Assembly (NCBI RefSeq): GCF_014656095.1
Contig: NZ_BNBT01000020.1
Location: 1 to 64,000, forward strand
DNA length: 64,000 nt
Origin: Streptomyces longispororuber
GTDB taxonomy: Bacteria > Actinomycetota > Actinomycetes > Streptomycetales > Streptomycetaceae
Reading direction: 5' to 3'
Shown here: piece by piece, positions 35,815 to 44,279 of the stretch
Layout: each line of letters opens with the position of its first letter
How positions within the stretch are numbered: the first letter of the stretch is position 1
Made by a program: the position numbers and the translations under genes
The notes under the pieces: model-generated
What the model was told of the DNA's origin: nothing
What the model saw: only the letters and a program-made list of their open reading frames with translations
Database searches by the model: none

Positions 35815-37095
35815 TCACCGCCTCCCGCGGGCCGCCAGGGCCCCGCGGATGCCGTACGCGGCGGCGCCCGCGGCCAGGACCGCGGCCCCGGAGACCACCG
35901 AGGACGGCGGCAGGGCGAAGGCCAGGAGCAGGCAGCCGGCCAGACCGACGACGGGGACGACGCGCGGCGGGCGGCCCTCGGCGGGGGTGAGCGTCCAGGC
36001 GGCGGCGTTGGCGACGGCGTAGTAGGCGAGCACGCCGAAGGACGAGAAGCCGATGGCGCCACGCACGTCCACCGTGGCCGCGAGCACCGCGACGACGGCG
36101 CCGACCGCGAGTTCGGCGCGGTGCGGCACCCTGAACCTCGGGTGCACGGCGGCCAGGGCGCCCGGCAGGTGCCGGTCGCGGGCCATCGCCAGGGTCGTCC
36201 GCGACACCCCGAGGATCAGCGCGAGCAGCGAGCCGAGCGCGGCCACGGCGGCGCCCGCCCGCACCACCGGCGCCAGCCACTCCGCGCCCGCGGCCCGCGC
36301 CGTGTCCGCCAGCGGCGCGGTGGAGCCGGCCAGGTCCGCCGGGCCCAGCACCACCAGGACGGTGACGGCGACGGCGGCGTAGACGCACAGCGTGATGCCC
36401 AGCGCGAGCGGCACGGCCCGCGGGATGGTGCGGGCGGGGTCGCGCACCTCCTCGCCCAGGGTGGCGATCCGCGCGTAGCCGGCGAAGGCGAAGAACAGCA
36501 GGCCCGCCGCCTGGAGGACCCCGCCGAAGCCGGCGTCGGCCCCGGCGTCCAGGCGCGCGGCGTCCGCCGCGCCGGAGGTGAGGCCGACGACCACCACGGC
36601 GGCGAGCACCGCGAGGACGACCGCGACGACGGCGCGGGTGAACAGGGCGGACTTCTGGACGCCCGCGTAGTTGACCGCGGTCAGCGCCACCACCGCGGCG
36701 ACCGCCACCGCGTGCGCGTGGTCCGGCCAGGCGTACGCGCCGACGGTGAGGGCCATCGCGGCGCAGGAGGCGGTCTTGCCGACGACGAACGCCCAGCCCG
36801 CCAGGTGGCCCCAGAACTCCCCGAGCCGCTCGCGGCCGTAGACGTAGGTGCCGCCCGAGGCCGGGTAGCGGGCCGCGAGCCGGGCTGAGGAGGTCGCGTT
36901 GCAGTACGCGACGGCGGCGGCCAGGGCCAGGCCGGGCAGCAGTGCGGAGCCGGCCGCGTCGGCGGCCGGGGCGAGCGCGGCGAAGATGCCCGCGCCGATC
37001 ATCGCGCCCAGGCCGATCGTCACCGCGTCGGACAGCCCCAGGTGCCGCCGCAACGCGTCCGGGTCCCCGGCCGCGGTCGATGCCCTGCTGTTCAT
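35815..37095 (-). CDS. APC-family amino acid/polyamine permease
   Basis: The 426-residue membrane protein has about 11-12 hydrophobic segments. It begins with the APC signature (LGLSDAVTIGLGAMIGAGIFAAL) and has LLFFAFAGYARIATLGEEVRDP, the loop typical of APC symporters. It would import an amino acid or similar compound. The ATG at 37095 follows AGGGG. It converges with the DapA-like gene (10-bp gap), so the two may serve the same pathway; that is inference. Confidence 0.85.
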   Translation of the reverse strand: MNSRASTAAGDPDALRRHLGLSDAVTIGLGAMIGAGIFAALAPAADAAGSALLPGLALAAAVAYCNATSSARLAARYPASGGTYVYGRERLGEFWGHLAGWAFVVGKTASCAAMALTVGAYAWPDHAHAVAVAAVVALTAVNYAGVQKSALFTRAVVAVVLAVLAAVVVVGLTSGAADAARLDAGADAGFGGVLQAAGLLFFAFAGYARIATLGEEVRDPARTIPRAVPLALGITLCVYAAVAVTVLVVLGPADLAGSTAPLADTARAAGAEWLAPVVRAGAAVAALGSLLALILGVSRTTLAMARDRHLPGALAAVHPRFRVPHRAELAVGAVVAVLAATVDVRGAIGFSSFGVLAYYAVANAAAWTLTPAEGRPPRVVPVVGLAGCLLLAFALPPSSVVSGAAVLAAGAAAYGIRGALAARGRR

Positions 37096-37233
37096 CAGCT
37101 CACCCCTTGGCGGCACGGCGACGCCTCTCGCCGTGTCCCGCCCTGCCTCGACGGCCTCACGACGGCCCGCGACCGCCTCCGACGTCGCCAGACGATACGC
37201 GCTCACGCCCTCCCGGTGCCGCCCGGGACCCGG

Positions 37234-39030
37234 TCAGCTCAGGCGTGGCCGCAGCTCCCCGACGCGCAGCAGCCGGGCGAGGAGGAGGTAGCCGAGGGCC
37301 ATCGCGGCGGCGCCCGCGGCGAGCGCGAGGGCGGTCCGCGCGGTGCCCGCGGCGGTGTCGTCCGCCAGGGCCCGCGCCACCGCCCAGGCCAGCGCCCCGG
37401 CGGGTGCCGCGGCGAGGGCGAGCTTGCCGTAGGTGCGCAGCAGCCGGGTGCCGTCCATGCGGCCGCCGAGCCGCCTGCGCAGCAGACACGCCGTCAGCAG
37501 CAGTCCCACCGCGTACGAGAGGGTGTACGCGCCCGCCATGCCGACGACCGCCCAGCGGGCCGGGAGCAGGTGGTGGCAGGCGGTGGCCAGGGCGATGTTG
37601 ACGGCGGCGATCCACGCGGCCGTCCAGAACGGGGTGCGGGTGTCCTCGAAGGCGTAGAAGCCGCGCAGCAGCACGTACTGGGCGGAGAACGGGACGAGGC
37701 CGAGGCCGAAGGCCTGGAGCATCTGGCCGAGCGGCTGCGCGGAGGCGGCGTCGGCGGCGCCGTGCCCGAACAGCAGCGTCGCGGTCTGCGGGCCGAGGGC
37801 GAGGAAGAAGAACCCGGCGGGCACGAGGACGGCGCCGGTCGTGCGCAGCGCCCGGGACAGCTCCCCGCGCAGGTCGTCCGTGCGGCCCTGCGCCGCCGCC
37901 GTGCTCAGGCGCGGCAGCAGCGCGGTGACCAGCGACACGGTCACGATGGACTGCGGCAGCAGCCAGATGGTCTGCGCGTACGAGTACGCCGTGTGGCCCG
38001 CGCCCGCCGTGGGCAGTCGCTGATCGGCGGCGTTGGCGTAGTTCGTGACGACGGTCAGGGCGACCTGGTTGACGAGGACGAACAGCAGCGTCCAGCGGGC
38101 CGCCCGGACGCTCTCGCGCAGCCCCGACCCGCGCCAGTCGAAGCGTGGCCGGAAGCGGAAGCCCGCCGCGCGGACGTACGGGACCAGGGCGAGGGCCTGG
38201 AGGGCGATGCCGCAGGTGGTGCCGAGCCCCAGGAGCCGCACCTGGGCCGCCGAGACGTCTCCCACGGTGTCGGGGGCGGTCATCAGGCCGAGGTAGGCGG
38301 CGAACATCCCGATGAGGACGAGGTTGTTGAGGACCGGCGTCCACATCATGGCACCGAACCGCTCGCGGGCGTTGAGGACCTGCCCCAGCATGCCGAACAT
38401 GCCGTAGAAGAAGATCTGCGGCAGCAGGAAGCGCGCGAAGACGACGGTGAGCTCGAACGCCTCGTAGTTGTCCGGGGTGTCGCGCATGTAGAGGCCGACG
38501 ATCTCCGGTGCCGCCCACACGGCGAGCACCGTCCCCGCGGCGAGCAGGCACAGCACGAGGGTGACCAGCCGCTGCTCGTAGGCCCGGCCGCCGTCGGGGT
38601 GCGTGGTCCGGGCGCGGACGAGCTGCGGCACGAGCACGGCGTTGAGCGCGCCGCCGATGAGCAGGGTGTACAGGCCGGTGGGCACGGTGTTGGCCGTGTT
38701 GTACGTACTGGCCAGCAGGCCGGTGCCGAGCGCCGCGCCCTGGAGGACCTGGCGGATCAGGCCGGTCGCCCGGGACACCAGGGTGCCCCCGGCCATCAGG
38801 AGCGAGGAGCGGGCGAGGCCGCCCTTCGCCCCCGAGCCGCCGGCGCCCCCGGCTCTCCCGGTGCGCCCGGCTCTGTGGGCTCCGCGGGCCGTTGTGGCCG
38901 CGTCGGCTCCCCCGGGGCGCGCGTGTCCCTGCGACGTCCCGGCCCCGCGGGATGTCCTGGCCTTCCTGGTCCCCTTGGGCGCCGCGTGCCTGCCGCGCTT
39001 GCCCCGCGTGGTGTTGATCCCCTCCGTCAT
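37234..39030 (-). CDS. murJ: MurJ/MviN-family lipid II flippase-like protein
   Basis: The 598-residue protein has a 70-residue Arg/Gly/Ala-rich N-terminal tail, then about 14 hydrophobic segments with MOP-superfamily features: GTLVSRATGLIRQVLQG, GALNAVLVPQLVR, ARFLLPQIFFYGMFGMLGQVLNA and SQYVLLRGFYAFEDTRTPF (written as AQYVLLRGFYAFEDTRTPF). MurJ flips the peptidoglycan precursor lipid II. Streptomycetes carry more than one MurJ-like gene; the context here is not the usual housekeeping one, so this may be the extra paralogue. Confidence 0.82.
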   Translation of the reverse strand: MTEGINTTRGKRGRHAAPKGTRKARTSRGAGTSQGHARPGGADAATTARGAHRAGRTGRAGGAGGSGAKGGLARSSLLMAGGTLVSRATGLIRQVLQGAALGTGLLASTYNTANTVPTGLYTLLIGGALNAVLVPQLVRARTTHPDGGRAYEQRLVTLVLCLLAAGTVLAVWAAPEIVGLYMRDTPDNYEAFELTVVFARFLLPQIFFYGMFGMLGQVLNARERFGAMMWTPVLNNLVLIGMFAAYLGLMTAPDTVGDVSAAQVRLLGLGTTCGIALQALALVPYVRAAGFRFRPRFDWRGSGLRESVRAARWTLLFVLVNQVALTVVTNYANAADQRLPTAGAGHTAYSYAQTIWLLPQSIVTVSLVTALLPRLSTAAAQGRTDDLRGELSRALRTTGAVLVPAGFFFLALGPQTATLLFGHGAADAASAQPLGQMLQAFGLGLVPFSAQYVLLRGFYAFEDTRTPFWTAAWIAAVNIALATACHHLLPARWAVVGMAGAYTLSYAVGLLLTACLLRRRLGGRMDGTRLLRTYGKLALAAAPAGALAWAVARALADDTAAGTARTALALAAGAAAMALGYLLLARLLRVGELRPRLS

Positions 39031-39147
39031 CTCGTCAACCTACCCGGCGCCGGTCAACGGAGGCGCGCCTGGAAGGTGGTGACACCGGTCTCGCCCACGC
39101 GGCCGCCGGCCGTCCCCGAGGGGAGCGGCCGACGGCCGGTCCCCTGC

Positions 39148-39462
39148 TTACTGCTGGGGGATCTCGCCGTGGGTGCTCAGCGCCTCCAGGGTCGCGGGCA
39201 GGGTCTGGGTGACCCGCTCGGCGACGTCGTCCGTGCTGGTGCCGAGGAGCGCGGCGACGCGGCCGACGGTGTCACCCAGGGCCTTGCCGACCTCGTCGGC
39301 GGTCAGCGGCTGGTTCTCGCCCGAGCCGAGCCAGGAGTCGACCTTGTCACCGAGGCCGGCCTGACGCAGCTCCTCTATCGCGGCAGTGGCGGTGCTGCCG
39401 TCGTAGAGAGTCGCGATGATGAACTGCTCGAGGGGCGTCGCCGGCGTGTCGATGGCAGCCAT
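39148..39462 (-). CDS. YidB/DUF937-like small protein
   Basis: The 104-residue protein lacks cysteine and membrane segments. It fits the YidB pattern: a helical start, IEELRQAGLGDKVDSWLGSGENQPLTADEV, and LGDTVGRVAALLGTSTDDVAERVTQTLP. In this family, tandem helical units like these form a small fold of unknown function. The ATG at 39462 follows GGGAG. It is read alone, downstream of a 325-bp gap. Confidence 0.75.
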   Translation of the reverse strand: MAAIDTPATPLEQFIIATLYDGSTATAAIEELRQAGLGDKVDSWLGSGENQPLTADEVGKALGDTVGRVAALLGTSTDDVAERVTQTLPATLEALSTHGEIPQQ

Positions 39463-39787
39463 GTTTCTCCCATGTGTAGCAATCACGTGTGTCATCGGTT
39501 CCGAGGCGCGGCGGGCGGCGGGGCCTGGCGTCGCCAGGCGTGTCCGCGCCGCGGCGCCTCCGTGAGACCAGACGTGGGTGTGGTGCCGGAGGGTTGCCCG
39601 CTGCCGCCAAGTTGATGTGAACAGTGGGTGAAGGCAGGTGAGTTGGCCGTTCACCTGCGCCTTCATGGCTCAACTCGGCGGGTGTCAGGCGACGTTCCCC
39701 TCAGTCGACATGAGGCGGCGTGCAACTCGGTTGTCGAGTGGTGGTGTTCGGCTCGACCGGCATTAGGCGCGGCGTTCGGCTCGGGCG
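39463..39787. other. 325-bp gap with an inverted repeat
   Basis: The only structure I see is an inverted repeat at 39630-39664: GAAGGCAGGTGA against TCACCTG-CG-CCTTC, with a two-base bulge and a nine-base loop. It lies downstream of the F420-type reductase gene and upstream of the yidB-like gene, so it could end the former or regulate the latter. Short open frames here have no ribosome binding site. Confidence 0.5.
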
Positions 39788-40447
39788 TCAGGCGCGGAAC
39801 TCCTCGGTGCGCTCCGGGCTCGCGGCCGCCAGTGCCTTGGTGACCTCGGCGACGCCCGCCCGCAGGCCGTAGACGGGCGTGCCGGGCTGCTGGCGCCAGG
39901 ACTCGTCGACGGAGCCCGCGTCGACGGTGTCGAAGCCGAGTTCGTCGATCAGGTCGCGGACGACGCGCTTGGCCGCCGCGTCGTCCCCGGCGACGGGCAG
40001 CGCCATGCGGCCGGGGTCGCCCGCGGGCAGCGGCTTGTCGAGGATGTCCTGGGCGTAGGTGCCGTTGAACGCCTTCACGACGGGGTGCCCGAGGTGCTGC
40101 TGGGTCCAGCGGCTCTCGGTGAGGCCGTTCTCGATGGCCTCGATCCTGCCGTCGCGCTGCTTCGGGTAGTAGTTGCCGGTGTCGATGACGGCGAACCCGT
40201 CGGCGGCCTCGTCGAACAGGCCCGCCGGCAGGTCCGGGACGTTCTTGAGCGGGATCGTCACGACGACGACCTGGGCGCCGCGGGCCGCCTCGGCGACCGT
40301 GACGGGGGTGGCGCCGGTCTCCTCGGCGAGGGCGGTCAGCGTCTGCGGGCCGCGCGAGTTCGCCACGGACACGTCGTGGCCGAGGGCGGTCAGGCGGCGG
40401 GTGAGGTTGCCGCCGATGTGGCCCGCGCCGATGATGCCGATCTTCAT
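39788..40447 (-). CDS. NADP-binding reductase related to F420-dependent NADP reductase
   Basis: The 219-residue protein starts with a Rossmann motif (MKIGIIGAGHIGGNLTRRL) and has SRGPQTL, which binds the NADP phosphate. It continues with VVVVTIPLKNVPDLP and VVKAFNGTYAQDI, as in COG2085 and F420-dependent NADP reductases. It probably reduces or oxidises NADP(H) with F420 or a small substrate. GAGGACTCC gives the ribosome binding site ahead of the ATG. A DJ-1-like gene is divergent 245 bp away. Confidence 0.82.
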   Translation of the reverse strand: MKIGIIGAGHIGGNLTRRLTALGHDVSVANSRGPQTLTALAEETGATPVTVAEAARGAQVVVVTIPLKNVPDLPAGLFDEAADGFAVIDTGNYYPKQRDGRIEAIENGLTESRWTQQHLGHPVVKAFNGTYAQDILDKPLPAGDPGRMALPVAGDDAAAKRVVRDLIDELGFDTVDAGSVDESWRQQPGTPVYGLRAGVAEVTKALAAASPERTEEFRA

Positions 40448-40692
40448 GGAGTCCTCCGCAGCCGGGTGCGCCGGGACCGGGTGCCGTCGGCGCATGTGTG
40501 TCTGCAACTGCCGGGGCGGCGCGTCTATTTCCCATCCGACTTGCCGTGATCTCGCTTCTGGCCTGGTGCGACACGCCGCAGCGGCGGACGGACGCCCGGT
40601 GCTGCGTATTCCCGTCGGGCCATCGGATGTCCGATGGCTGCCACGTGTTTCCCTATTGGTTTCCTATGGCGGGTGCGGCCTACGGTCACGGC

Positions 40693-41388
40693 ATGTCGAA
40701 GATTCTTTTCGTGATGACCGGCGCCGCGCACTGGACTCTCGCCGACGGAACGCTCCACCCCACCGGGTTCTGGGCGGAGGAGGCGGTCGTACCGTACGCG
40801 GCGCTGAAGGAGGCGGGCCACGAGGTCGTGGTCGCCACGCCGGGGGGCGTCGTACCGCCCGTGGACCGAGGCAGCCTGGCGCCGGAGGCCAACGGCGGGC
40901 AGGAGGGGGCCGACGGTGTCGCGGCCGCGCTCGCCGCCTTCCACGAGCTCGCGGCCCCCGTCCGGCTGGAGGACGTCGACCTGGACGACTACGCCGCCGT
41001 GTTCTGCCCCGGCGGCCACGGCCCGATGGAGGACCTGGCCGTCGACGCCGTCTCCGGGGCGCTGCTGGCCCGCGCCCTGGAGTCGGGCAAGCCCCTCGCG
41101 ACCGTGTGCCACGCCACGGCCGCGCTGCTCGCCGCCACGGCGGCGGACGGCACCAACGCCTTCGCGGGCTACCGCCTCACCGGCTTCACCAACGCCGAGG
41201 AGACCGGGGCCGGGCTCGCGGACAAGGCCCCGTGGCTCCTCCAGGACCGCCTGGTCGCGGCGGGCGCCGCCTTCGAGGAGGGCGAGCCGTGGGCCCCGCA
41301 CGTGGTCGTGGACCGGAACCTGATCACGGGCCAGAACCCGGCGTCCTCCGGGCCGGTGGCGGCGGAGCTCGTACGACGGCTCGCGTGA
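40693..41388 (+). CDS. DJ-1/PfpI-family class I glutamine-amidotransferase-like protein (Hsp31/YajL type)
   Basis: The 231-residue protein has the nucleophile elbow TVCHATAALLAA (Cys139 followed by His), AVFCPGGHGPMEDLA (the acidic/backbone hole) and ITGQNPASSGPVAAELV. This is the type 1 glutamine-amidotransferase-domain group related to Hsp31 and glyoxalase III. It may detoxify reactive carbonyls or act as a chaperone; the sequence alone cannot tell. The start is the ATG at 40693. A stretch of 31-bp direct repeats follows its stop. Confidence 0.85.
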   Translation: MSKILFVMTGAAHWTLADGTLHPTGFWAEEAVVPYAALKEAGHEVVVATPGGVVPPVDRGSLAPEANGGQEGADGVAAALAAFHELAAPVRLEDVDLDDYAAVFCPGGHGPMEDLAVDAVSGALLARALESGKPLATVCHATAALLAATAADGTNAFAGYRLTGFTNAEETGAGLADKAPWLLQDRLVAAGAAFEEGEPWAPHVVVDRNLITGQNPASSGPVAAELVRRLA

Positions 41389-41396
41389 CGCACAGC

Positions 41397-41483
41397 CCGG
41401 TGGCGGCGCCCACGGCCCTCCTCCCTCCCGGGTGGCGGCGCCACGGCCCTCCCCCCTCCCGGGTGGCGGCGCCCACGGCCCCG
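41397..41483. repeat. 31-bp direct repeats, nearly 3 copies
   Basis: The unit CCCGGGTGGCGGCGCCCACG plus CCCTCCTCCCT occurs twice and then partly a third time, with single-base changes. It lies just past the DJ-1-like stop and holds no supported gene. Confidence 0.85.
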
Positions 41484-41635
41484 CCGCGCCGTGTCGGGCC
41501 GTGCCCGGTCGTCCCGTGCCCTGTCCTGTCCGACGTGACGCCCCGTCCCACCAGGGCGTACGAGGTGGCGGCGGACGCTGCCGGGGCGGGGCCGCGTCGC
41601 CCCGGGCGCCGTCCAGCGCATAGGTTCGGTGGCAC

Positions 41636-41660
41636 ACACCTGGTGGCATCCACCAGGTGT
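41636..41660. promoter_or_regulatory. 25-bp near-perfect palindrome upstream of the aldo-keto reductase gene
   Basis: ACACCTGGTGG, CAT, CCACCAGGTGT is an exact 11-base inverted repeat with a 3-base spacer, 49 bp before the reductase start. The outer bases (GGCACACAC and GTGTGTCAC) extend the symmetry imperfectly. It could be a repressor operator or the terminator of the DJ-1-like gene; its place near the next start favours an operator. Confidence 0.5.
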
Positions 41661-41708
41661 CATCCGTGTGTCACCCGTACGCAGTGAACGTCGTGAAAGG
41701 ACCGCTCC

Positions 41709-42581
41709 ATGAGCACCCCGAACACCTCGCGCCCCGCCGACGCCTCGGGCTCGTTCGCCCTCGGCGGCGACCTGCCCGTCAACCGCCTCGGGTACGGCGC
41801 CATGCAGCTCACCGGGCCCGGCGTCTGGGGCGAGCCGAAGGACCGGGACGAGGCCCTGCGGGTCCTGCGCCGCGCCGTCGAACTCGGCGTGACGTTCATC
41901 GACACCGCCGACTCCTACGGCCCCTTCGTCAACGAGGTCCTCATCAAGGAGGCACTGCACCCGTACGCCGACGACCTGGTCATCGCGACCAAGGCCGGGC
42001 TGACCCGCTCGGGCCCGGACGACTGGCGCGCGGTGGGCCGGCCCGAGTACCTGCGCCAGCAGGCCGAGTTGAGCCTGCGGCACCTCGGTGTGGAGCGCAT
42101 CGACCTGTTCCAGCTCCACCGCATCGACGCGCAGGTGCCGCTCGCCGATCAGCTCGGCGAGCTCGTGCTGCTCCAGAAGGAGGGCAAGATCCGGCACATA
42201 GGCCTGTCCGAGGTGACGGTCGAGCAGCTCGAGCAGGCCCGCGAGATCGCCGACATCGTCTCCGTGCAGAACAAGTACAACCTGGCCGACCGCTCCGCCG
42301 AGGACGTCCTGGAGTACGCCGAGCGCGAGAACATCGCGTTCATCCCGTGGTACCCGATGGCCACCGGCGAACTCGCCCGCCCGGGCGGCCCGCTCGACGC
42401 CGCCGCCAAGGAGCACGGCGCGACCGCGTCGCAGCTCGCGCTCGCCTGGCTGCTGCGCCGCTCGCCGGTGATGCTGCCCATCCCGGGGACCTCCCGCGTG
42501 GCGCACCTGGAGCAGAACACGGCGGCCGCCGGGATCACACTGACGGACGCCCAGTTCGAGGCGCTGGCGGCCGCGGTCTGA
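41709..42581 (+). CDS. aldo/keto reductase
   Basis: The 290-residue protein has the AKR signatures: [22 protein letters not shown] (catalytic Asp and Tyr), VIATKAG (Lys), LFQLHRID (His) and IRHIGLSEV. It should reduce aldehydes or ketones with NADPH. The start is ATG with AAAGGA in front. The neighbouring DJ-1 and reductase genes suggest a carbonyl or oxidative-stress theme, which is inference. Confidence 0.9.
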   Translation: MSTPNTSRPADASGSFALGGDLPVNRLGYGAMQLTGPGVWGEPKDRDEALRVLRRAVELGVTFIDTADSYGPFVNEVLIKEALHPYADDLVIATKAGLTRSGPDDWRAVGRPEYLRQQAELSLRHLGVERIDLFQLHRIDAQVPLADQLGELVLLQKEGKIRHIGLSEVTVEQLEQAREIADIVSVQNKYNLADRSAEDVLEYAERENIAFIPWYPMATGELARPGGPLDAAAKEHGATASQLALAWLLRRSPVMLPIPGTSRVAHLEQNTAAAGITLTDAQFEALAAAV

Positions 42582-42599
42582 CCCGGCCGCCCGGGCCGC

Positions 42600-42621
42600 G
42601 CCGGAGCCGCCCGGCTCCGGC
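42600..42621. terminator. terminator between the convergent aldo-keto reductase and MFS genes
   Basis: GCCGGAGCC and GGCTCCGGC are exact 9-base complements around GCCC, 18 bp past the reductase stop. It also lies beyond the end of the convergent MFS gene. Confidence 0.7.
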
Positions 42622-42650
42622 TCCGGCCCCGGCTGGACCCGGCCCGGCGC

Positions 42651-43859
42651 TCACCCTTCTCGGTGGGCGCCGGGCCGCGCGCACGCCACCGGCACCGCGA
42701 GGGCCGCGACCAGGCCCCCGGCCGACATCACCGCCGCCGTGGACGCCCGGTCCACCACCGCCCCGCCCGCCAGGGCGCCCAGCGAGATGGTCGCCTGGAA
42801 GGAGGCGGTGAACAGCACCGAGGCCGCCTCCGGCGCACCGGGGGCCGCCCCGGCGAACCAGGTCTGCGAGCACACCGGCACGGCACCGTAGGCGGCTCCC
42901 CACACGACGAGCAGCACGACCGCACCGCCCGGCCACCGCCCCGCCCAGGGCAGCAGCAGCGTGGCGAGGGCGATCAGCCCCGCGGCGCAGGCGAAGGCCG
43001 CGCGCGGGGCGCGGGCCGCCGCCGCGCGGGCGGCGAAGTTGACGCCGACCCCGGCGGCCCCGTACACCAGCAGGAACACCGTCACGAGGCCCGGGCCGGC
43101 CCCTGTCACCTCGTCCAGGAAGGGCGCGACGTACGTGTAGGCGCCGAAGTGCGCGAGGACGACGAGGAACGTCATGACGAGCGCCAGGCGGACCCGCGGG
43201 CGCCGCAGCAGCCCGCTCAGGACCGCCGGGCGGAGGGGTTCGGCCGGCGGCAGCGGCGGCAGGACCGCGAGCAGCGCCGCCCCCGCGGCCACGGCCAGGG
43301 CCCCCAGGAGCGCGAACGCGGTCCGCCATCCGGCGACGTCCCCGACGAGGGTGCCGAGGGGCACGCCGAGCACCGAGCCCAGCGGTACCGCGGAGAAGAC
43401 GACCGCCTTGGCCCGGCCGGCCGACTCCCCCGGCACCAGGCGCTCGGCCAGTCCGGCGGCGATCGGCCAGAAGCCGCCGATGGCGACCCCGACCGCGACG
43501 CGCGACACCAGCACGAGCCAGTAGGCGGGCGCCGCCGCGGCGAGGACGTTCGCCGCCGCGAGCAGCAGCATGAGGGCGCCGAGCAGCGCCCGCCGGTCGA
43601 CGCGCGCGGTGGCCGTCGTGACGACGGGCGCGGCGAGCGCGGCCAGGAGCCCCGGCATGGTCATCGTCAGCCCGGCCGTGCCGTCCGTGACCGCGAAGTC
43701 GTCCCGGATGGCGGGGAGCAGGCCGATGGGCAGGATCTCCACCGTCACGAGGGCGAAGATCCCCGTCGTGACCGAGGCGACGGCGAGCCACCGCCCCCGT
43801 GGCGGCCGACCGGCCGGGATGGAGGGCGCCGGGGCGGTGGCGGGAGGCGAGAGGGGCAT
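42651..43859 (-). CDS. MFS transporter of the AraJ/multidrug DHA1 type
   Basis: The 402-residue protein has about 12 hydrophobic segments. It shows the DHA1 style: TVEILPIGLLPAIRDDF, VTTATARVDRRALLGALM (loop 2-3), SRVAVGVAIGGFWPIAAGLA and VFSAVPLGSVLGVPLGT in helix 5. Such proteins export drugs, sugars or amino acids. The ATG at 43859 gives a short cytosolic N-terminus; longer starts in this frame would only add Arg/Pro-rich sequence. It is divergent from the Met-tRNA synthetase unit. Confidence 0.85.
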   Translation of the reverse strand: MPLSPPATAPAPSIPAGRPPRGRWLAVASVTTGIFALVTVEILPIGLLPAIRDDFAVTDGTAGLTMTMPGLLAALAAPVVTTATARVDRRALLGALMLLLAAANVLAAAAPAYWLVLVSRVAVGVAIGGFWPIAAGLAERLVPGESAGRAKAVVFSAVPLGSVLGVPLGTLVGDVAGWRTAFALLGALAVAAGAALLAVLPPLPPAEPLRPAVLSGLLRRPRVRLALVMTFLVVLAHFGAYTYVAPFLDEVTGAGPGLVTVFLLVYGAAGVGVNFAARAAAARAPRAAFACAAGLIALATLLLPWAGRWPGGAVVLLVVWGAAYGAVPVCSQTWFAGAAPGAPEAASVLFTASFQATISLGALAGGAVVDRASTAAVMSAGGLVAALAVPVACARPGAHREG

Positions 43860-44135
43860 GGTTCCGTCCTGGGCGTGGTGGGGTGTCCGGGGGTGCCGCG
43901 GTGCTGGTCCGCCGGCGGCGGTACCGAGTCCACCAGGGGCGCCGCGCCCCGGTCTGGCAGCTACGCGACGGCATGGTCGGGCCGGAGGCACGCCACCCGT
44001 GCGAGGTCCGACGCGCGCCGACGACGAGCACCCCGGGGGCTGTGGGCCGCCGCCCGCTGACGCGGGGCCGCGGGTGCGGGAGGGCCGCCCGGAAAACGCC
44101 GGGCCCCCGCGTGGGGCGGCTGTTAGCATCGCCGC

Positions 44136-44189
44136 ATGATCACGTTCGAGTGCCGCCGCGCCATGATGCCCCGTCGACGGGGCTGCTGA
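44136..44189 (+). CDS. 17-residue leader peptide with tandem Met codons (attenuator of the Met-tRNA synthetase gene)
   Basis: The reading frame encodes MITFECRRAMMPRRRGC and stops at 44187-44189. The two adjacent Met codons (44163-44168) end exactly where the first stem of a hairpin begins. A TAGCAT hexamer (44124-44129) ends seven bases before the ATG, so transcription may start at or next to the A of the start codon. The leader could then be translated from a leaderless mRNA; no ribosome binding site is visible. Coding status is inferred from its match to attenuation logic. Confidence 0.6.
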   Translation: MITFECRRAMMPRRRGC

Positions 44190-44230
44190 CACCGGACGTT
44201 CATGTTTCCGAGGCCCCGAGTCGGGGCCTC
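44163..44230 (+). promoter_or_regulatory. ribosome-mediated transcription attenuator of the Met-tRNA synthetase gene
   Basis: Segments 1 and 2 form GCCCCG-TCGA-CGGGGC (44168-44183). Segments 3 and 4 form a terminator stem GAGGCCCCG/CGGGGCCTC (44210-44218, 44222-44230), followed by GTTCCGT. Segment 2 (CGGGGC at 44178-44183, extended by CGA before it) can pair instead with segment 3 (GCCCCG at 44213-44218, extended by TCG after a two-base bulge), which would break the terminator. A ribosome stalled at the tandem Met codons would cover segment 1 and favour that antiterminator. This is trp-like logic responding to low charged Met-tRNA. Confidence 0.6.
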
Positions 44231-44279
44231 GTTCCGTACGCAGCGGTTCCGGAGCCCCGCCTCACTCCTGGAGGTTCCG

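Noticed and set aside
39628-39843. 71-codon plus-strand frame in the gap before the F420-type reductase gene
   Set aside because: It runs into the reductase gene on the opposite strand and lacks a ribosome binding site.
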